A DNA stretch of 64,000 nt from contig JAJFTO010000014.1 of assembly GCA_021372865.1 (NCBI GenBank), positions 1 to 64,000 of the forward strand, in the 5' to 3' direction. Position 1 is the stretch's first letter; each line of letters begins with the position of its first letter. A model generated the notes under the pieces. The model was not told the origin of the DNA. It saw nothing but the letters and a program-made list of their open reading frames with translations, and did no database searches. Made by a program: the position numbers and the translations under genes. Shown here piece by piece: positions 35,244 to 44,582 of this stretch. This DNA comes from Porphyromonadaceae bacterium (lineage in GTDB: Bacteria; Bacteroidota; Bacteroidia; Bacteroidales; Dysgonomonadaceae).

Positions 35244-36830
35244 CTACAATGTGATATCCTCTCTCTGGAACCGTTGCTGTCGTTGTTCCGTATTTTCCGA
35301 ACTGCGTCGCTTGTTACTGCGGAAAATATCGTTGGGTCCGGCAGGACGCAGATAATCAAGCCATACGAAACCTTTTAAATATAAATCCTCGGGTTTCAGC
35401 AGAGGCAAAGGAGTTGTTACGGCAGTGGTAGACGACCACAGTTTTATCCGCTTGATCTGTTCTTTCTCAATATCCATGGAGAGATAAGCACTCCCCGTTT
35501 TATTTAGCCCAATAATCGTACTATCTTTTTCCGTAATGTAGTAAAGTGACTCGGCGTCGCCTTCTACCAGCACATGATAGATATCACCATTGCGAAAGAG
35601 AGCTGTCATATCCCTCCCGCTAAGCTGATTGTATTGCTGTTGCTCCTTCCTGTTCTGAATAGCCAGCGCGTAATCCTTCACAATGGCTTTTTCTATGGTT
35701 GAATCATTCAGATAGATATTTATCTGATTCCCCAAGATCTGATTGTTCTCATTCCATAAAACCGGATCGCCGGTCATGTATACCGTGGAATCGCGCGAAG
35801 AGTAATGCAGTGAATCACACACACCCTGTAGATCGGCGCGAAAGAATCGTACCTCATTATATGCTTTGATGTCTCGATTTACAGAATCGGTGACCATCAC
35901 CAGTGTGTCGCCATGCACATACATACTCTCCTGTTGCGAATAGTCGATAGCAAAAGCCGAGTCGGTGGCAAGTCCATATTCTGTTTTTTCGTTATAAAAC
36001 CCATAATTTCCCTGAAGAATGGCCTTTCGCTCTTTGTCCTCCAGGAACATATTGCCAAACACCTCTCCCACGCCCGTTTTTCTGTTATAAAGGATGGTGT
36101 CGCCAATGAGTACCTTGGTGCCGTCGTTGCTGTACACCTCTGAACGATCCAAAAGTCGGGAATCTTCAGTCACAGTATTGTACCACCCCTTGCTGGTATG
36201 CACGTAACCGCTGTCGGACACAATCCGGGAGGGTCCCAGAATATCGGCAAATTTAGATTCGGTGTTGTACTTCAATGTATCGGAAAAGATGGTGTAATCC
36301 TCGTTGACCAGTTTTACACTGTCGCTGAATAGTGCCTGTTTGGTGTCGGGGTTGTACTGTCCCCAGAATGAAGTCAGTTCGTTTTCTTCATCCACCAGCA
36401 TTCCTCCTTCAAAATAGTAACCGAGGTTTGCCATCCTGTCATAATCAAGACTGTCTGTAAAGAGTGTTGCTGTACGGTCTTCCATGCGAATATTGTTTCG
36501 CAGCCGTGCCAGGCGGGTATTGCCGTCGTAATACAGATAGTCGCCATACACAAAAATCGTATCGCCCTGCTCCATACGCACGTTACTGAAGGCTTCAAAT
36601 GAGTTGGTTTTCTGATACAGATATGCGCTGTCGCAATACATAAAAGCACCTTCGTGAAAAAAGGTGACATTGCCCGTGAGTATTTCTGCATCGAAACCGC
36701 TTCTTCTACTCAACAAATCGGCCTGTTTCAATTCAATGATCCGGGTATCAGGCGCTACCGAAGGACTTCCCGACGGAAATTGTGGCGTCTGAGCGGTTAC
36801 TAACAGAAGAAAAAGGATTATTTTTGCCAT
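35244..36830 (-). CDS. OstA/LptA-like exported protein
   Basis: 528 aa. A short signal peptide, then many repeated beta-jellyroll units with alternating aromatic strands (GNVTFFHEGAFMYCDSAYLY, GDYLYYDGNTRLARL, DTLKYNT, GDTILYN), as in the LptA/OstA beta-taco fold used for lipopolysaccharide transport through the periplasm. It is longer than E. coli LptA and lacks the LptD barrel. Its start overlaps the surA-like gene by 13 nt. Confidence 0.85.
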   Translation of the reverse strand: MAKIILFLLLVTAQTPQFPSGSPSVAPDTRIIELKQADLLSRRSGFDAEILTGNVTFFHEGAFMYCDSAYLYQKTNSFEAFSNVRMEQGDTIFVYGDYLYYDGNTRLARLRNNIRMEDRTATLFTDSLDYDRMANLGYYFEGGMLVDEENELTSFWGQYNPDTKQALFSDSVKLVNEDYTIFSDTLKYNTESKFADILGPSRIVSDSGYVHTSKGWYNTVTEDSRLLDRSEVYSNDGTKVLIGDTILYNRKTGVGEVFGNMFLEDKERKAILQGNYGFYNEKTEYGLATDSAFAIDYSQQESMYVHGDTLVMVTDSVNRDIKAYNEVRFFRADLQGVCDSLHYSSRDSTVYMTGDPVLWNENNQILGNQINIYLNDSTIEKAIVKDYALAIQNRKEQQQYNQLSGRDMTALFRNGDIYHVLVEGDAESLYYITEKDSTIIGLNKTGSAYLSMDIEKEQIKRIKLWSSTTAVTTPLPLLKPEDLYLKGFVWLDYLRPAGPNDIFRSNKRRSSENTEQRQQRFQREDITL

Positions 36831-38182
36831 CCATTATATTTGAGTTCGCACCCCTGCCAGGCAGGGTCGATACGCACATACGTCTTGTCAATCTTCTCCT
36901 GAAGCCATTCGTCTACCTGTTTCTGCTGTCTGGCATTTTCGGCCATTTGCTTGATGGTCTGGTAGTCATTATTTATGTTGGCCTTATGCCCTTCGTTTCG
37001 GGCTGAGATCTTTACCATCGCCGCCACCTGTCGCCCTTTTTCGTTGAGCATGATAAAGGGTTTGGATATCTCACCTTCTTTCATTTCACCCACAATTTTT
37101 GCAATATCCTGATTCAGTTCGTTCAGAGCAAAACGTGGAGTTCCCGAATTTGCGGAGCCACGGGAATTGTTTACCATAATACCCTTGTTGTTGCGCGTGT
37201 CTTTGTCGGCCGAAAGATAGGTAGCAGCCTCGTCAAACGTGAGTTTCTTTTGTGTGATGCCACTACTGATGGAATCGAGCCGCACCAGCGCCGTATCAAG
37301 CGATTCCTGGGGCACCTTGGGTTTCAACAGGATATGCCGAAAATTACCCATGTCTCCACGCCGCTCGATCAATTGAATGATGTGGAATCCGTATTCGGAT
37401 TCTACCACGTTCGACACCTTCTTTGGGTCGCTCAGGGCAAAAGCCACATTGGCAAACTCAGGAACCAGCTGCGAACGGGTCATAAATCCTAACTCCCCTC
37501 CCTTCATCGCAGAGGGATCCTCGGAATGTAACAGGGCCAGCGTTGAAAATTCTTTCTCTCCGCTGTTTATCTGATCGGTATATTCACGCAGCTGTTGCTT
37601 CACCTTATCAATCTCCTGCAGGGGGACTTTCGGTTCCACCGTGATAATCTGCACCTCCAACGTAGTGGGAATAAAAGGAAGGCTGTCCTGTGAGAGGCTG
37701 TTATAAAATTTTCTTATTTCTGAAGGTGTCAACTGCACATTTCCGAAATGTTTCTGCTGCACGCTTTCCACGAGCTGCTGCTCGCGTATCTGATCACGCA
37801 TATCCTCTCTAATACCGGCCATACTTTTTCCGTAATATTCTTCAAGTCTTTGCACAGAACCGGTAGAGGCAACAGATTCATTAATCAGATACTCGAGTGA
37901 GCGGTTCACGTTGGACTCATTCACTTCGATACTGTCGAGCTTGGCCTGATCCAAGAAAAGCTTGCGTATAGCCAACTGTTCAGGAATGAAACAATAGGGA
38001 TCCCCTTCGATGCGCTGGTTTTGCATCAGGATATCTTTGCGATATTCTTCCACCTCCGATTTCAGGATGACTTCGTCGCCCACGACCCAAACAATCTCAT
38101 CAATTACATTGTTCTGAGCCACAAGACAGGAAGCCATTGACAATGCTATAAGAAAGAACAATATCTTCACAGGACACTTCAT
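36818..38182 (-). CDS. SurA-like periplasmic peptidyl-prolyl isomerase
   Basis: 454 aa. Signal peptide, SurA N-terminal chaperone helix region (VDEIVWVVGDEVILKSEVE seen near residues 30-47 as IDEIVWVVGDEVIL), then two parvulin domains: one near residues 175-275 (GGELGFMTRSQLVPEFANVA) and a weaker one near 280-385 (FRHILLKPK). It helps fold outer-membrane proteins, which fits its overlap with an OstA-like gene. Confidence 0.87.
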   Translation of the reverse strand: MKCPVKILFFLIALSMASCLVAQNNVIDEIVWVVGDEVILKSEVEEYRKDILMQNQRIEGDPYCFIPEQLAIRKLFLDQAKLDSIEVNESNVNRSLEYLINESVASTGSVQRLEEYYGKSMAGIREDMRDQIREQQLVESVQQKHFGNVQLTPSEIRKFYNSLSQDSLPFIPTTLEVQIITVEPKVPLQEIDKVKQQLREYTDQINSGEKEFSTLALLHSEDPSAMKGGELGFMTRSQLVPEFANVAFALSDPKKVSNVVESEYGFHIIQLIERRGDMGNFRHILLKPKVPQESLDTALVRLDSISSGITQKKLTFDEAATYLSADKDTRNNKGIMVNNSRGSANSGTPRFALNELNQDIAKIVGEMKEGEISKPFIMLNEKGRQVAAMVKISARNEGHKANINNDYQTIKQMAENARQQKQVDEWLQEKIDKTYVRIDPAWQGCELKYNGWQK

Positions 38183-38296
38183 ATTAATTGATTTACTGAT
38201 TTAACGATTTGTTTATTAAATCATCACATCGCTGATTATATTAAATACACGGATCTATTTTATCGCTCTTTTTACAGGCCAACCCATGTAGAATAA

Positions 38297-38304
38297 CAAA
38301 TGTA
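38297..38304 (-). promoter_or_regulatory. -7 element for the surA-like operon
   Basis: TACATTTG on the minus strand fits TAnnTTTG, ~115 nt before the surA-like start. -33 not clear. It would head the surA-ostA-small protein-mutL-reductase-lipoprotein run. Confidence 0.4.
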
Positions 38305-38355
38305 AAAGTAATGATAATCCCATTAGCAGCCAAACGGTTTGATGGTTAAAAGTAG

Positions 38356-39591
38356 TTATATAGGGCGATAAACATGCATTTCTGATTGAATTGGTTGGGC
38401 ATTCTTTTTTTTCTTGTTAATGAATAAAAATATTGCCATCAATACCGTAGCGATGAAAGACATCAGGCTTCCAAAGTAAAAAGGTGATTCCGCACTCACA
38501 TGATCATAAAGATATCCTGCAATAATGCTTGCCGGCAGCAGCATGATACCCAGCACGGCGTGATAGAGTCCAAAACCGGTACCTTTCATCTCTTTTGTAA
38601 TTAAATCAGATACCAGCGACTTCTGACAGGTATCGGTAAGTGCACTATAGGCACCGTAAAGTATGAACAAGCCCACGTAGATGCGGATATCATTCAATGA
38701 TCCGAACAGGAAATAAACGAGCGAATACAACAAAAAGCCCAGCATGATAAACTTTCCCCGACCTACCCGATCAGACATTTTCCCGATTGGGATGGCAAGT
38801 AAGACTGAAACCATGTTGAAAATCATATAGATGAACGGGATCGATGACTGACTGATCCCAGTCTCACTCGTTCTCACGATCAACAATGCGTCGGTGGAAT
38901 TGCCCAGTGTGAAAATAGCAATAATGGCCAGAAAGAAGTAAAAATTTCGAGGCAGCCGTCTCATTGAAATCCTGGATCTGACTGTTGCGCCCATATTTTT
39001 AGACTCTTTTACCAGAAAGATGATCGTGAGCACGCCAATGACTGCAGGGATGGCAGCGATCCAAAAAATGATCCGGTAGCCTAGCAAGGGGTTTCCCGCA
39101 GGTACTGCATGCAGAATAACGGCGGCGATAAGAGGGCCGATGATGGCACCACTATTATCCATTGCTTTGTGAAAGCCGAAACTCTTGCCGGTTTCGTTTT
39201 TTTGTACCGATGCAGCGATCAGGCTGTCCCGTGGTGCAGTGCGAATGCCTTTGCCCACTCTTTCTAAAAAACGGTAAATGAGTACCTGGACAGGATGTAC
39301 CACGTGTGCATACAAGGGAGTAACCAGTGCGGTAGCAGCATAACCAATAATCATAAAAGGTTTGTTCTTGCCAATTTTATCGCTCCAGAATCCCGAGACA
39401 GCCTTCATCAAGGAGGCTGTGCTCTCGGCAATACCTTCAATCAGGGATATTTGCGTTTTCGATGCACCGATAGCCATGAGAAAAAGAGGCATGACGCTGT
39501 ACACCATTTTGGATGATGTATCAGTGAAAAAACTGGTAAGTCCCGTAAAAAAAATATTTCTTTCTAACCCGAAGTAACGACAATGGTTCAT
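38356..39591 (-). CDS. MFS transporter
   Basis: 411 aa, ~12 membrane helices. Motifs SGFWSDKIGKNKPFM (loop 2-3, the MFS D-K/R motif) and RFLERVGKGIRTAPRDSLI mark a branch of the major facilitator superfamily common in Bacteroidetes and often listed as putative sugar or drug transporters. Substrate unknown. Start at 39591 because the -7 element lies at 39613-39620; the longer frame to 39669 would begin upstream of the promoter. Confidence 0.85.
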   Translation of the reverse strand: MNHCRYFGLERNIFFTGLTSFFTDTSSKMVYSVMPLFLMAIGASKTQISLIEGIAESTASLMKAVSGFWSDKIGKNKPFMIIGYAATALVTPLYAHVVHPVQVLIYRFLERVGKGIRTAPRDSLIAASVQKNETGKSFGFHKAMDNSGAIIGPLIAAVILHAVPAGNPLLGYRIIFWIAAIPAVIGVLTIIFLVKESKNMGATVRSRISMRRLPRNFYFFLAIIAIFTLGNSTDALLIVRTSETGISQSSIPFIYMIFNMVSVLLAIPIGKMSDRVGRGKFIMLGFLLYSLVYFLFGSLNDIRIYVGLFILYGAYSALTDTCQKSLVSDLITKEMKGTGFGLYHAVLGIMLLPASIIAGYLYDHVSAESPFYFGSLMSFIATVLMAIFLFINKKKKNAQPIQSEMHVYRPI

Positions 39592-39612
39592 TTCCCGTGT
39601 TTTTTGTAGACA

Positions 39613-39620
39613 CAAAGGTA
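39613..39620 (-). promoter_or_regulatory. -7 element for the MFS gene
   Basis: TACCTTTG on the minus strand fits TAnnTTTG, 22 nt before the ATG at 39591. It decides the start of that gene. Confidence 0.5.
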
Positions 39621-39642
39621 GGAAATTTTGCAGGACGGATGG

Positions 39643-39680
39643 TAAAAAAAATGCAGGGATACCTCGCATGATATCCCTGC
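39643..39680 (-). terminator. rho-independent terminator of ppdK
   Basis: Minus-strand perfect 9-bp stem GCAGGGATA/TATCCCTGC (39653-39661 and 39672-39680), followed by an eight-T run (with the A before it) at 39644-39652. It lies 28 nt after the ppdK stop. Confidence 0.85.
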
Positions 39681-39707
39681 AGATGCTATTCTATGTTATC
39701 TTTGTGT

Positions 39708-42428
39708 TTATCCTTCTATTGCAGCCTGAGCAGCAGCCAAACGCGCGATGGGCACGCGGAAGGGAGAACAGGAAACGTAGTTCAGGCCTACGGTATGGCA
39801 AAACTTCACCGAGGAAGGTTCTCCGCCATGTTCTCCGCAGATGCCGCATTTCAGCGTGGGCTTTACTTCACGTCCTTTCTGTACCGCCATGCGTACAAGC
39901 TGTCCAACTCCGTTCTGATCAAGTACCGCGAAAGGATCCTGTTTCAGAATTCCCTTGTCAAGATACATCGGCAGGAACTTGGCCACGTCGTCGCGACTGT
40001 AGCCAAATGTCATCTGTGTCAGGTCGTTTGTACCGAAAGAGAAGAAATCTGCTTCCTTGGCAATCTTGTGTGCAGTAAGTGCTGCACGCGGAATTTCAAT
40101 CATGGTTCCAATCTTGTAAACCACAGAATCACTCTTTTCTGCAAAAACCTGCTGAATTGTTTTCTCAATGATTTCCTTCTGTGCCATGAATTCATAGACG
40201 ATTCCCGTGAGCGGCACCATGATTTCCGGGATAACTTTTATCCCCTCTTTCTTCAATCCGAGGGCAGCTTCCATAATAGCCCGGGTCTGCATCTCCGTGA
40301 TTTCGGGATAGAGATTGCCCAAACGGCAACCGCGGAGCCCCAACATCGGATTGGATTCCATAAGACCTTCCACACGGTCATGGATATCTTTATAGGAAAT
40401 ACCCATTACCTTTGCCATCTCCATCTGTCCCTTCTCATCGTGAGGCACAAACTCGTGCAACGGCGGGTCGAGCAAACGAATAGTGACGGCATAGCCGTCC
40501 ATTGCCCTGAAAATACCTACAAAATCCTTTTTCTGTAACGGCAACAGTTTCTCCAACGCTTTGCGTCGTCCTTCTTCATCTTTGGCAAGAATCATCTCAC
40601 GCATGGGTACGATCTTGTCCTCTTCGAAGAACATATGTTCCGTACGGCACAGTCCGATTCCTTTTGCGCCGAAATTACGGGCTACCAGTGCATCGTGAGG
40701 CGTGTCGGCATTGGTTCTTACATCCATGCGGGTATATTTTTCAGCCAGGGTCATCAATTCGGCAAAGTTGGCATCGAGCTCGGCATCCTGAGTTTGGATT
40801 CTTCCTTCGTACACAAATCCGGTAGAGCCATCCAGCGAGATCCAGTCTCCCTCTTTCAGTTCTATGCCGTTGACATTCATTGCGCGTGATTTATAATCGA
40901 TGAGCACGTTGTTGGCTGCCGATACACAGCATTTGCCCATACCACGCGCCACCACCGCAGCATGTGAGGTCATTCCTCCACGGGCAGTCAGAATACCTTG
41001 TGCGCTGGCCATGCCACGCAAATCCTCGGGAGAAGTCTCGATACGACAGAGAATCACTTTTTTGCCTTCTTTGTACCATTGTTCTGCCTCATCTGCGTGA
41101 AAAACAATCTGACCGGTTGCAGCTCCGGGAGAAGCGGGTAACCCGTGTGTAATAGATTTTGCGGTGGCTATCGCCTTCTTATCAAAAACAGGGTGTAGCA
41201 ATTCATCGAGTTTCTCTGGATCACACCGTTTCAATGCGGTTTTTTCATCAATATATCCCTGATGAAACATATCTATGGCAATTTTCACCATAGCGGCACC
41301 CGTACGTTTCCCGCTGCGCGTCTGCAACAACCAGAGCTTTCCATCCTGAATTGTGAACTCAAGATCCTGCATATCCCTGAAATAGTCTTCCAGCTTTTGC
41401 TGTACTGCCAACAGATCTTTTGCACATTCGGGCAGTGCTTCTTCAAGAGAAGGGTATTTTGTCGTGCGCTCTTCTTCCGATATTCCTTGCATCTTTGCCC
41501 AGCGACGGGAACCCTCGATGGTAATTTGTTGAGGGGTCCGCACACCGGCAACCACATCCTCGCCCTGTGCATCAATCAGATATTCGCCGTTAAAGACATC
41601 TTCTCCGGTGGCGGCGTCCCGTGTAAAGGCAACTCCTGTACCGGAAGTCTTTCCCATGTTACCGTACACCATGGCCTGCACATTTACCGCGGTACCCCAC
41701 TCTTCGGGGATGTTATTCATTTTCCGGTAGAGGATAGCCCGTTCGTTCATCCAGCTGTCAAACACGGCACATACGGCTCCCCAGAGCTGATCCCACGGAT
41801 TTACGGGAAAATCATTTCCTGTATTTTTCTTTACAGCCGCTTTGAATCTTTTTACCAGTTCTCTCAGATCTTCGGTAGTAAGATCCGTATCCAGTGCAAT
41901 ACCTTTTGATTCTTTCAATTCATCCATGATCTCCTCAAAAGGGTCGATGTCCTCCTTGCTCTGCGGTTTCATTCCAAGTACCACATCGCCATACATTTGC
42001 ACAAAGCGACGATAGGAATCCCAGGCAAAACGTTCATTGCCCGATTTCCTCGCGATTCCCTCCACGGCATCGTCATTCAGGCCAAGGTTTAACACAGTGT
42101 CCATCATGCCCGGCATAGACACCCGGGCCCCCGAGCGTACAGATACCAGACATGGATTTATCTTGTCCCCAAACTTGGTTCCTGTCAGCTTTTCGATATG
42201 GGAGACCCCATTTTCCACCTCTTCTTTCAGGACGCCCACCACGTAATCTCGGCCCAATTCATTGTATTCTGTACAGACCTCCGTGGTTATCGTAAAACCG
42301 GGTGGAACGGGCACACCAATCAGATTCATTTCAGCCAGGTTTGCACCCTTGCCGCCAAGTAGGTTTTTCATATCCGCGCGCCCTTCTGCAGCACCGTTTC
42401 CAAAGGTAAACACTCTTTTCTTTTCCAT
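39708..42428 (-). CDS. ppdK: pyruvate, phosphate dikinase
   Basis: 906 aa, full length. The N-terminal ATP-grasp domain has GGKGANLAEM and VRSGARVSMPGMMDT; the swivelling phospho-His domain has GGMTSHAAVVARGMGKCCV (catalytic His); the C-terminal PEP/pyruvate barrel has GLCRTEHMFF, GTNDLTQMT and KCGICGEHGG. It reversibly makes PEP, AMP and PPi from pyruvate, ATP and Pi, a common glycolytic or gluconeogenic step in anaerobic Bacteroidetes. Single gene with its own promoter and terminator. Confidence 0.96.
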   Translation of the reverse strand: MEKKRVFTFGNGAAEGRADMKNLLGGKGANLAEMNLIGVPVPPGFTITTEVCTEYNELGRDYVVGVLKEEVENGVSHIEKLTGTKFGDKINPCLVSVRSGARVSMPGMMDTVLNLGLNDDAVEGIARKSGNERFAWDSYRRFVQMYGDVVLGMKPQSKEDIDPFEEIMDELKESKGIALDTDLTTEDLRELVKRFKAAVKKNTGNDFPVNPWDQLWGAVCAVFDSWMNERAILYRKMNNIPEEWGTAVNVQAMVYGNMGKTSGTGVAFTRDAATGEDVFNGEYLIDAQGEDVVAGVRTPQQITIEGSRRWAKMQGISEEERTTKYPSLEEALPECAKDLLAVQQKLEDYFRDMQDLEFTIQDGKLWLLQTRSGKRTGAAMVKIAIDMFHQGYIDEKTALKRCDPEKLDELLHPVFDKKAIATAKSITHGLPASPGAATGQIVFHADEAEQWYKEGKKVILCRIETSPEDLRGMASAQGILTARGGMTSHAAVVARGMGKCCVSAANNVLIDYKSRAMNVNGIELKEGDWISLDGSTGFVYEGRIQTQDAELDANFAELMTLAEKYTRMDVRTNADTPHDALVARNFGAKGIGLCRTEHMFFEEDKIVPMREMILAKDEEGRRKALEKLLPLQKKDFVGIFRAMDGYAVTIRLLDPPLHEFVPHDEKGQMEMAKVMGISYKDIHDRVEGLMESNPMLGLRGCRLGNLYPEITEMQTRAIMEAALGLKKEGIKVIPEIMVPLTGIVYEFMAQKEIIEKTIQQVFAEKSDSVVYKIGTMIEIPRAALTAHKIAKEADFFSFGTNDLTQMTFGYSRDDVAKFLPMYLDKGILKQDPFAVLDQNGVGQLVRMAVQKGREVKPTLKCGICGEHGGEPSSVKFCHTVGLNYVSCSPFRVPIARLAAAQAAIEG

Positions 42429-42489
42429 CTGATATTCTATAATGATAATTAAATGTTAAAACGATTACTAAAATTTTTTATTAACGCCG

Positions 42490-42497
42490 CAAATATA
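42490..42497 (-). promoter_or_regulatory. -7 element for ppdK
   Basis: TATATTTG on the minus strand, 61 nt before the ATG. The -33 is weak (T-rich). Confidence 0.45.
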
Positions 42498-42627
42498 ATG
42501 AACAATCTTCTTAAAAAGAAATTATCAGTGAACCGATTGCTTTTTTCTATAGGAAATCGTTGTCGTATGTTTTAACACGCCCTCTGCGTTAAAGTGGTTT
42601 GCGTTTCCCCTGCTTAACATTCTGCAA

Positions 42628-43401
42628 TTACTGCGGAAATGCCTTATTCCCAAGAAATATGTTGTACATGATTATTTGTGAGGCAATTGAGGTAGTATCC
42701 TGCAAATGTACGAAGCCCTCAATGTGTGAAAGGGTATCGTTTTCAATAAACTTCGAAGCAGCCATGCTGTAAGTCCTGTTTTCTGTGATATTCACCTGCT
42801 GATAAAGGGTTGTGTCTGCATACCGCAAGGCAAGCAAAGAAGAAAAGCGCGCATTGTAATCAGCCGGTATGCCGATCACGCTGAATGTAAAGGAGAAATG
42901 ATTGTCGGGAATCTTCCCCACGATATCCGTTGAATCCAGTTGAAACCGGAATCCTTTTCTTGATGATGGCATGGAAAAGGCAAATGTCTTCGGGATGTAG
43001 GAGGGTTGAAATAGGGCCGGGTCTTCAGTATACTGCTGCGTCTGTTGTGCTGAAATCTGGGCATCTATGTCGGCGCGTGCACGTTGCAGCCTTGCCTTTA
43101 CAGAATCATTCATCTTGAGATACAAGTCTATTCTGTCGGAATACCACGACAACGAGGTGTCCCACTGAGCCTCTGTTATCTTATGTGCTTTAAAGACCTC
43201 GTTGATGTAGGCCTCTTTTTTTTCGGGTGTGTTGAAATGCTGATAATCACTCTCTATGACTGCCTCTGCAACATATACATCATACAAGACCCGTTCCATC
43301 TGTTTTCTGTTCAATACTTCCTTCGGGCGGTTCTGACAGGAGGAAATAGTTAAAACCGCCACGATGATAAAGAAGAGATATGAAGCAAAATTAGATTTCA
43401 C
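42628..43401 (-). CDS. DUF4296 lipoprotein
   Basis: 257 aa. Lipobox LTISSC (Cys ~22), then a helical domain with EVLNRKQMERVLYDVYVAEA and DTSLSWYSDRIDLY, the DUF4296 pattern of Bacteroidetes. Function unknown. It overlaps the end of lspA by 11 nt, which suits a protein matured by that peptidase. Confidence 0.8.
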   Translation of the reverse strand: MKSNFASYLFFIIVAVLTISSCQNRPKEVLNRKQMERVLYDVYVAEAVIESDYQHFNTPEKKEAYINEVFKAHKITEAQWDTSLSWYSDRIDLYLKMNDSVKARLQRARADIDAQISAQQTQQYTEDPALFQPSYIPKTFAFSMPSSRKGFRFQLDSTDIVGKIPDNHFSFTFSVIGIPADYNARFSSLLALRYADTTLYQQVNITENRTYSMAASKFIENDTLSHIEGFVHLQDTTSIASQIIMYNIFLGNKAFPQ

Positions 43402-44062
43402 TTTCCTTTGCCTGTTTTTCTTTGTCCAATTTCTCCCGCTCTGTTTTCGATAACAACGAATAGGACAACATGCCTCTGTAAAACAGCAGAATCAGGATGA
43501 CACCCACAGTAATCGCTGAATCGGCAATATTAAAGATGAACCGAAAGAAGAGAAACTCATCTCCTCCCACTATGGGTACCCACTCGGGCCAGGTACCGCT
43601 TAATAACGGAAAGTAGAGCATATCCACAACCTTACCGTGAAGGAGTGAAGAATAACCTTCGCCCCAGGGAACCAGGGAAGCCACATGTCCCGGATAGCTG
43701 GCTTCGAAAATGGCTCCATAGAAAATACTGTCGATGATGTTCCCTGTGGCACCCGCCAGGACGAGTGTCACACACACAATAAATCCGGTTTTATAATTCT
43801 CCTTTACCAGTCTCCTGATATAGAGGACAATCAGCACGACAGCGATAATACGAAAAAGTGACAGAAAAAGTTTTCCACCCGCTTCAATGCCAAAAGCCAT
43901 TCCGTTATTCTCCACAAAATAAATCCGGAACCAGTCGGTAACCGCCATGGAGTCGTATAAACCCATATGGGTCTTCACCCATATTTTTGAAAGCTGATCG
44001 ATCAGCAGAACCAGTAAAACAACTGTTGTGGCCATCCAGGCCTTGTATGTACAATTCTTCAT
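43391..44062 (-). CDS. lspA: lipoprotein signal peptidase II
   Basis: 223 aa with four membrane helices and the two catalytic Asp in GATGNIIDS and FIFNIADSAIT. FVENNGMAFG is the family motif. It cleaves the signal peptide of lipoproteins before the lipid-modified Cys. The periplasmic loop between the Asp motifs is longer than in E. coli LspA, as is common in this phylum. It follows the DksA relative by 10 nt. Confidence 0.93.
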   Translation of the reverse strand: MKNCTYKAWMATTVVLLVLLIDQLSKIWVKTHMGLYDSMAVTDWFRIYFVENNGMAFGIEAGGKLFLSLFRIIAVVLIVLYIRRLVKENYKTGFIVCVTLVLAGATGNIIDSIFYGAIFEASYPGHVASLVPWGEGYSSLLHGKVVDMLYFPLLSGTWPEWVPIVGGDEFLFFRFIFNIADSAITVGVILILLFYRGMLSYSLLSKTEREKLDKEKQAKESEI

Positions 44063-44072
44063 CCGACAGCGG

Positions 44073-44453
44073 TTACTTTTTCTTGGCAGATTTGGCTTCG
44101 ATGCTCAGTGTGGCATGAGGCACCGCACGAAGACGTTCTTTCGGGATCAGCTTGCCTGTTTCGCGGCAAATGCCATATGTTCCGTTCTCAATACGCACCA
44201 GCGCAGCCTGCAAGTTCTGAATAAACTTCATCTGACGTTGAGCCAAGCGACCTGCTTCCTCCTTTGAGAGCGTGGAAGCACCCTCCTCAAGCACCTTATA
44301 GGTAGGAGATGTATCAATTGTATCGTTACCGTCGGTGTTTGTAACGGCAGCACGGTAATTTTCATACTCCTGACGGGCCACCTGTAACTTCTCATTGATA
44401 ATGGTCCTGAATTCCTCCAGTTCCTCGTCTGAATATCTTGTCTTCTCGCTCAT
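44073..44453 (-). CDS. DksA/TraR-family regulator
   Basis: 126 aa. A coiled-coil N-terminal half, then the C-terminal knuckle GTYGICRETGKLIPKERL with a single Cys and PHAT in place of the second Cys pair, the usual form in Bacteroidetes relatives, so the zinc is probably absent. It would bind RNA polymerase through the secondary channel. First gene of a three-gene unit with lspA and the DUF4296 lipoprotein. Confidence 0.85.
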   Translation of the reverse strand: MSEKTRYSDEELEEFRTIINEKLQVARQEYENYRAAVTNTDGNDTIDTSPTYKVLEEGASTLSKEEAGRLAQRQMKFIQNLQAALVRIENGTYGICRETGKLIPKERLRAVPHATLSIEAKSAKKK

Positions 44454-44550
44454 AATAATGTATGTTTATTGGCTGTGCCTCTTATTGGAATCAGAGTTCA
44501 AGTACAACAACCGGAATTGTATAATGTTTGTACGATTTAGCTTACTTCCG

Positions 44551-44582
44551 CAAAGATACATATAAAACAAATAATTTTCAAC
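44551..44582 (-). promoter_or_regulatory. promoter of the DksA-lspA unit
   Basis: Minus-strand -7 TATCTTTG at 44551-44558 with a -33-like GTTG 20 nt upstream (44579-44582, one mismatch to TTTG). The -33 lies at the end of ileS. Confidence 0.55.

Noticed and set aside
39693..40538. 281-codon plus-strand frame
   Set aside because: Antisense shadow of ppdK, no promoter or domain.
44073..44453. DksA relative with a single Cys as damaged gene
   Set aside because: Single-Cys forms are the rule in Bacteroidetes; the length is normal.
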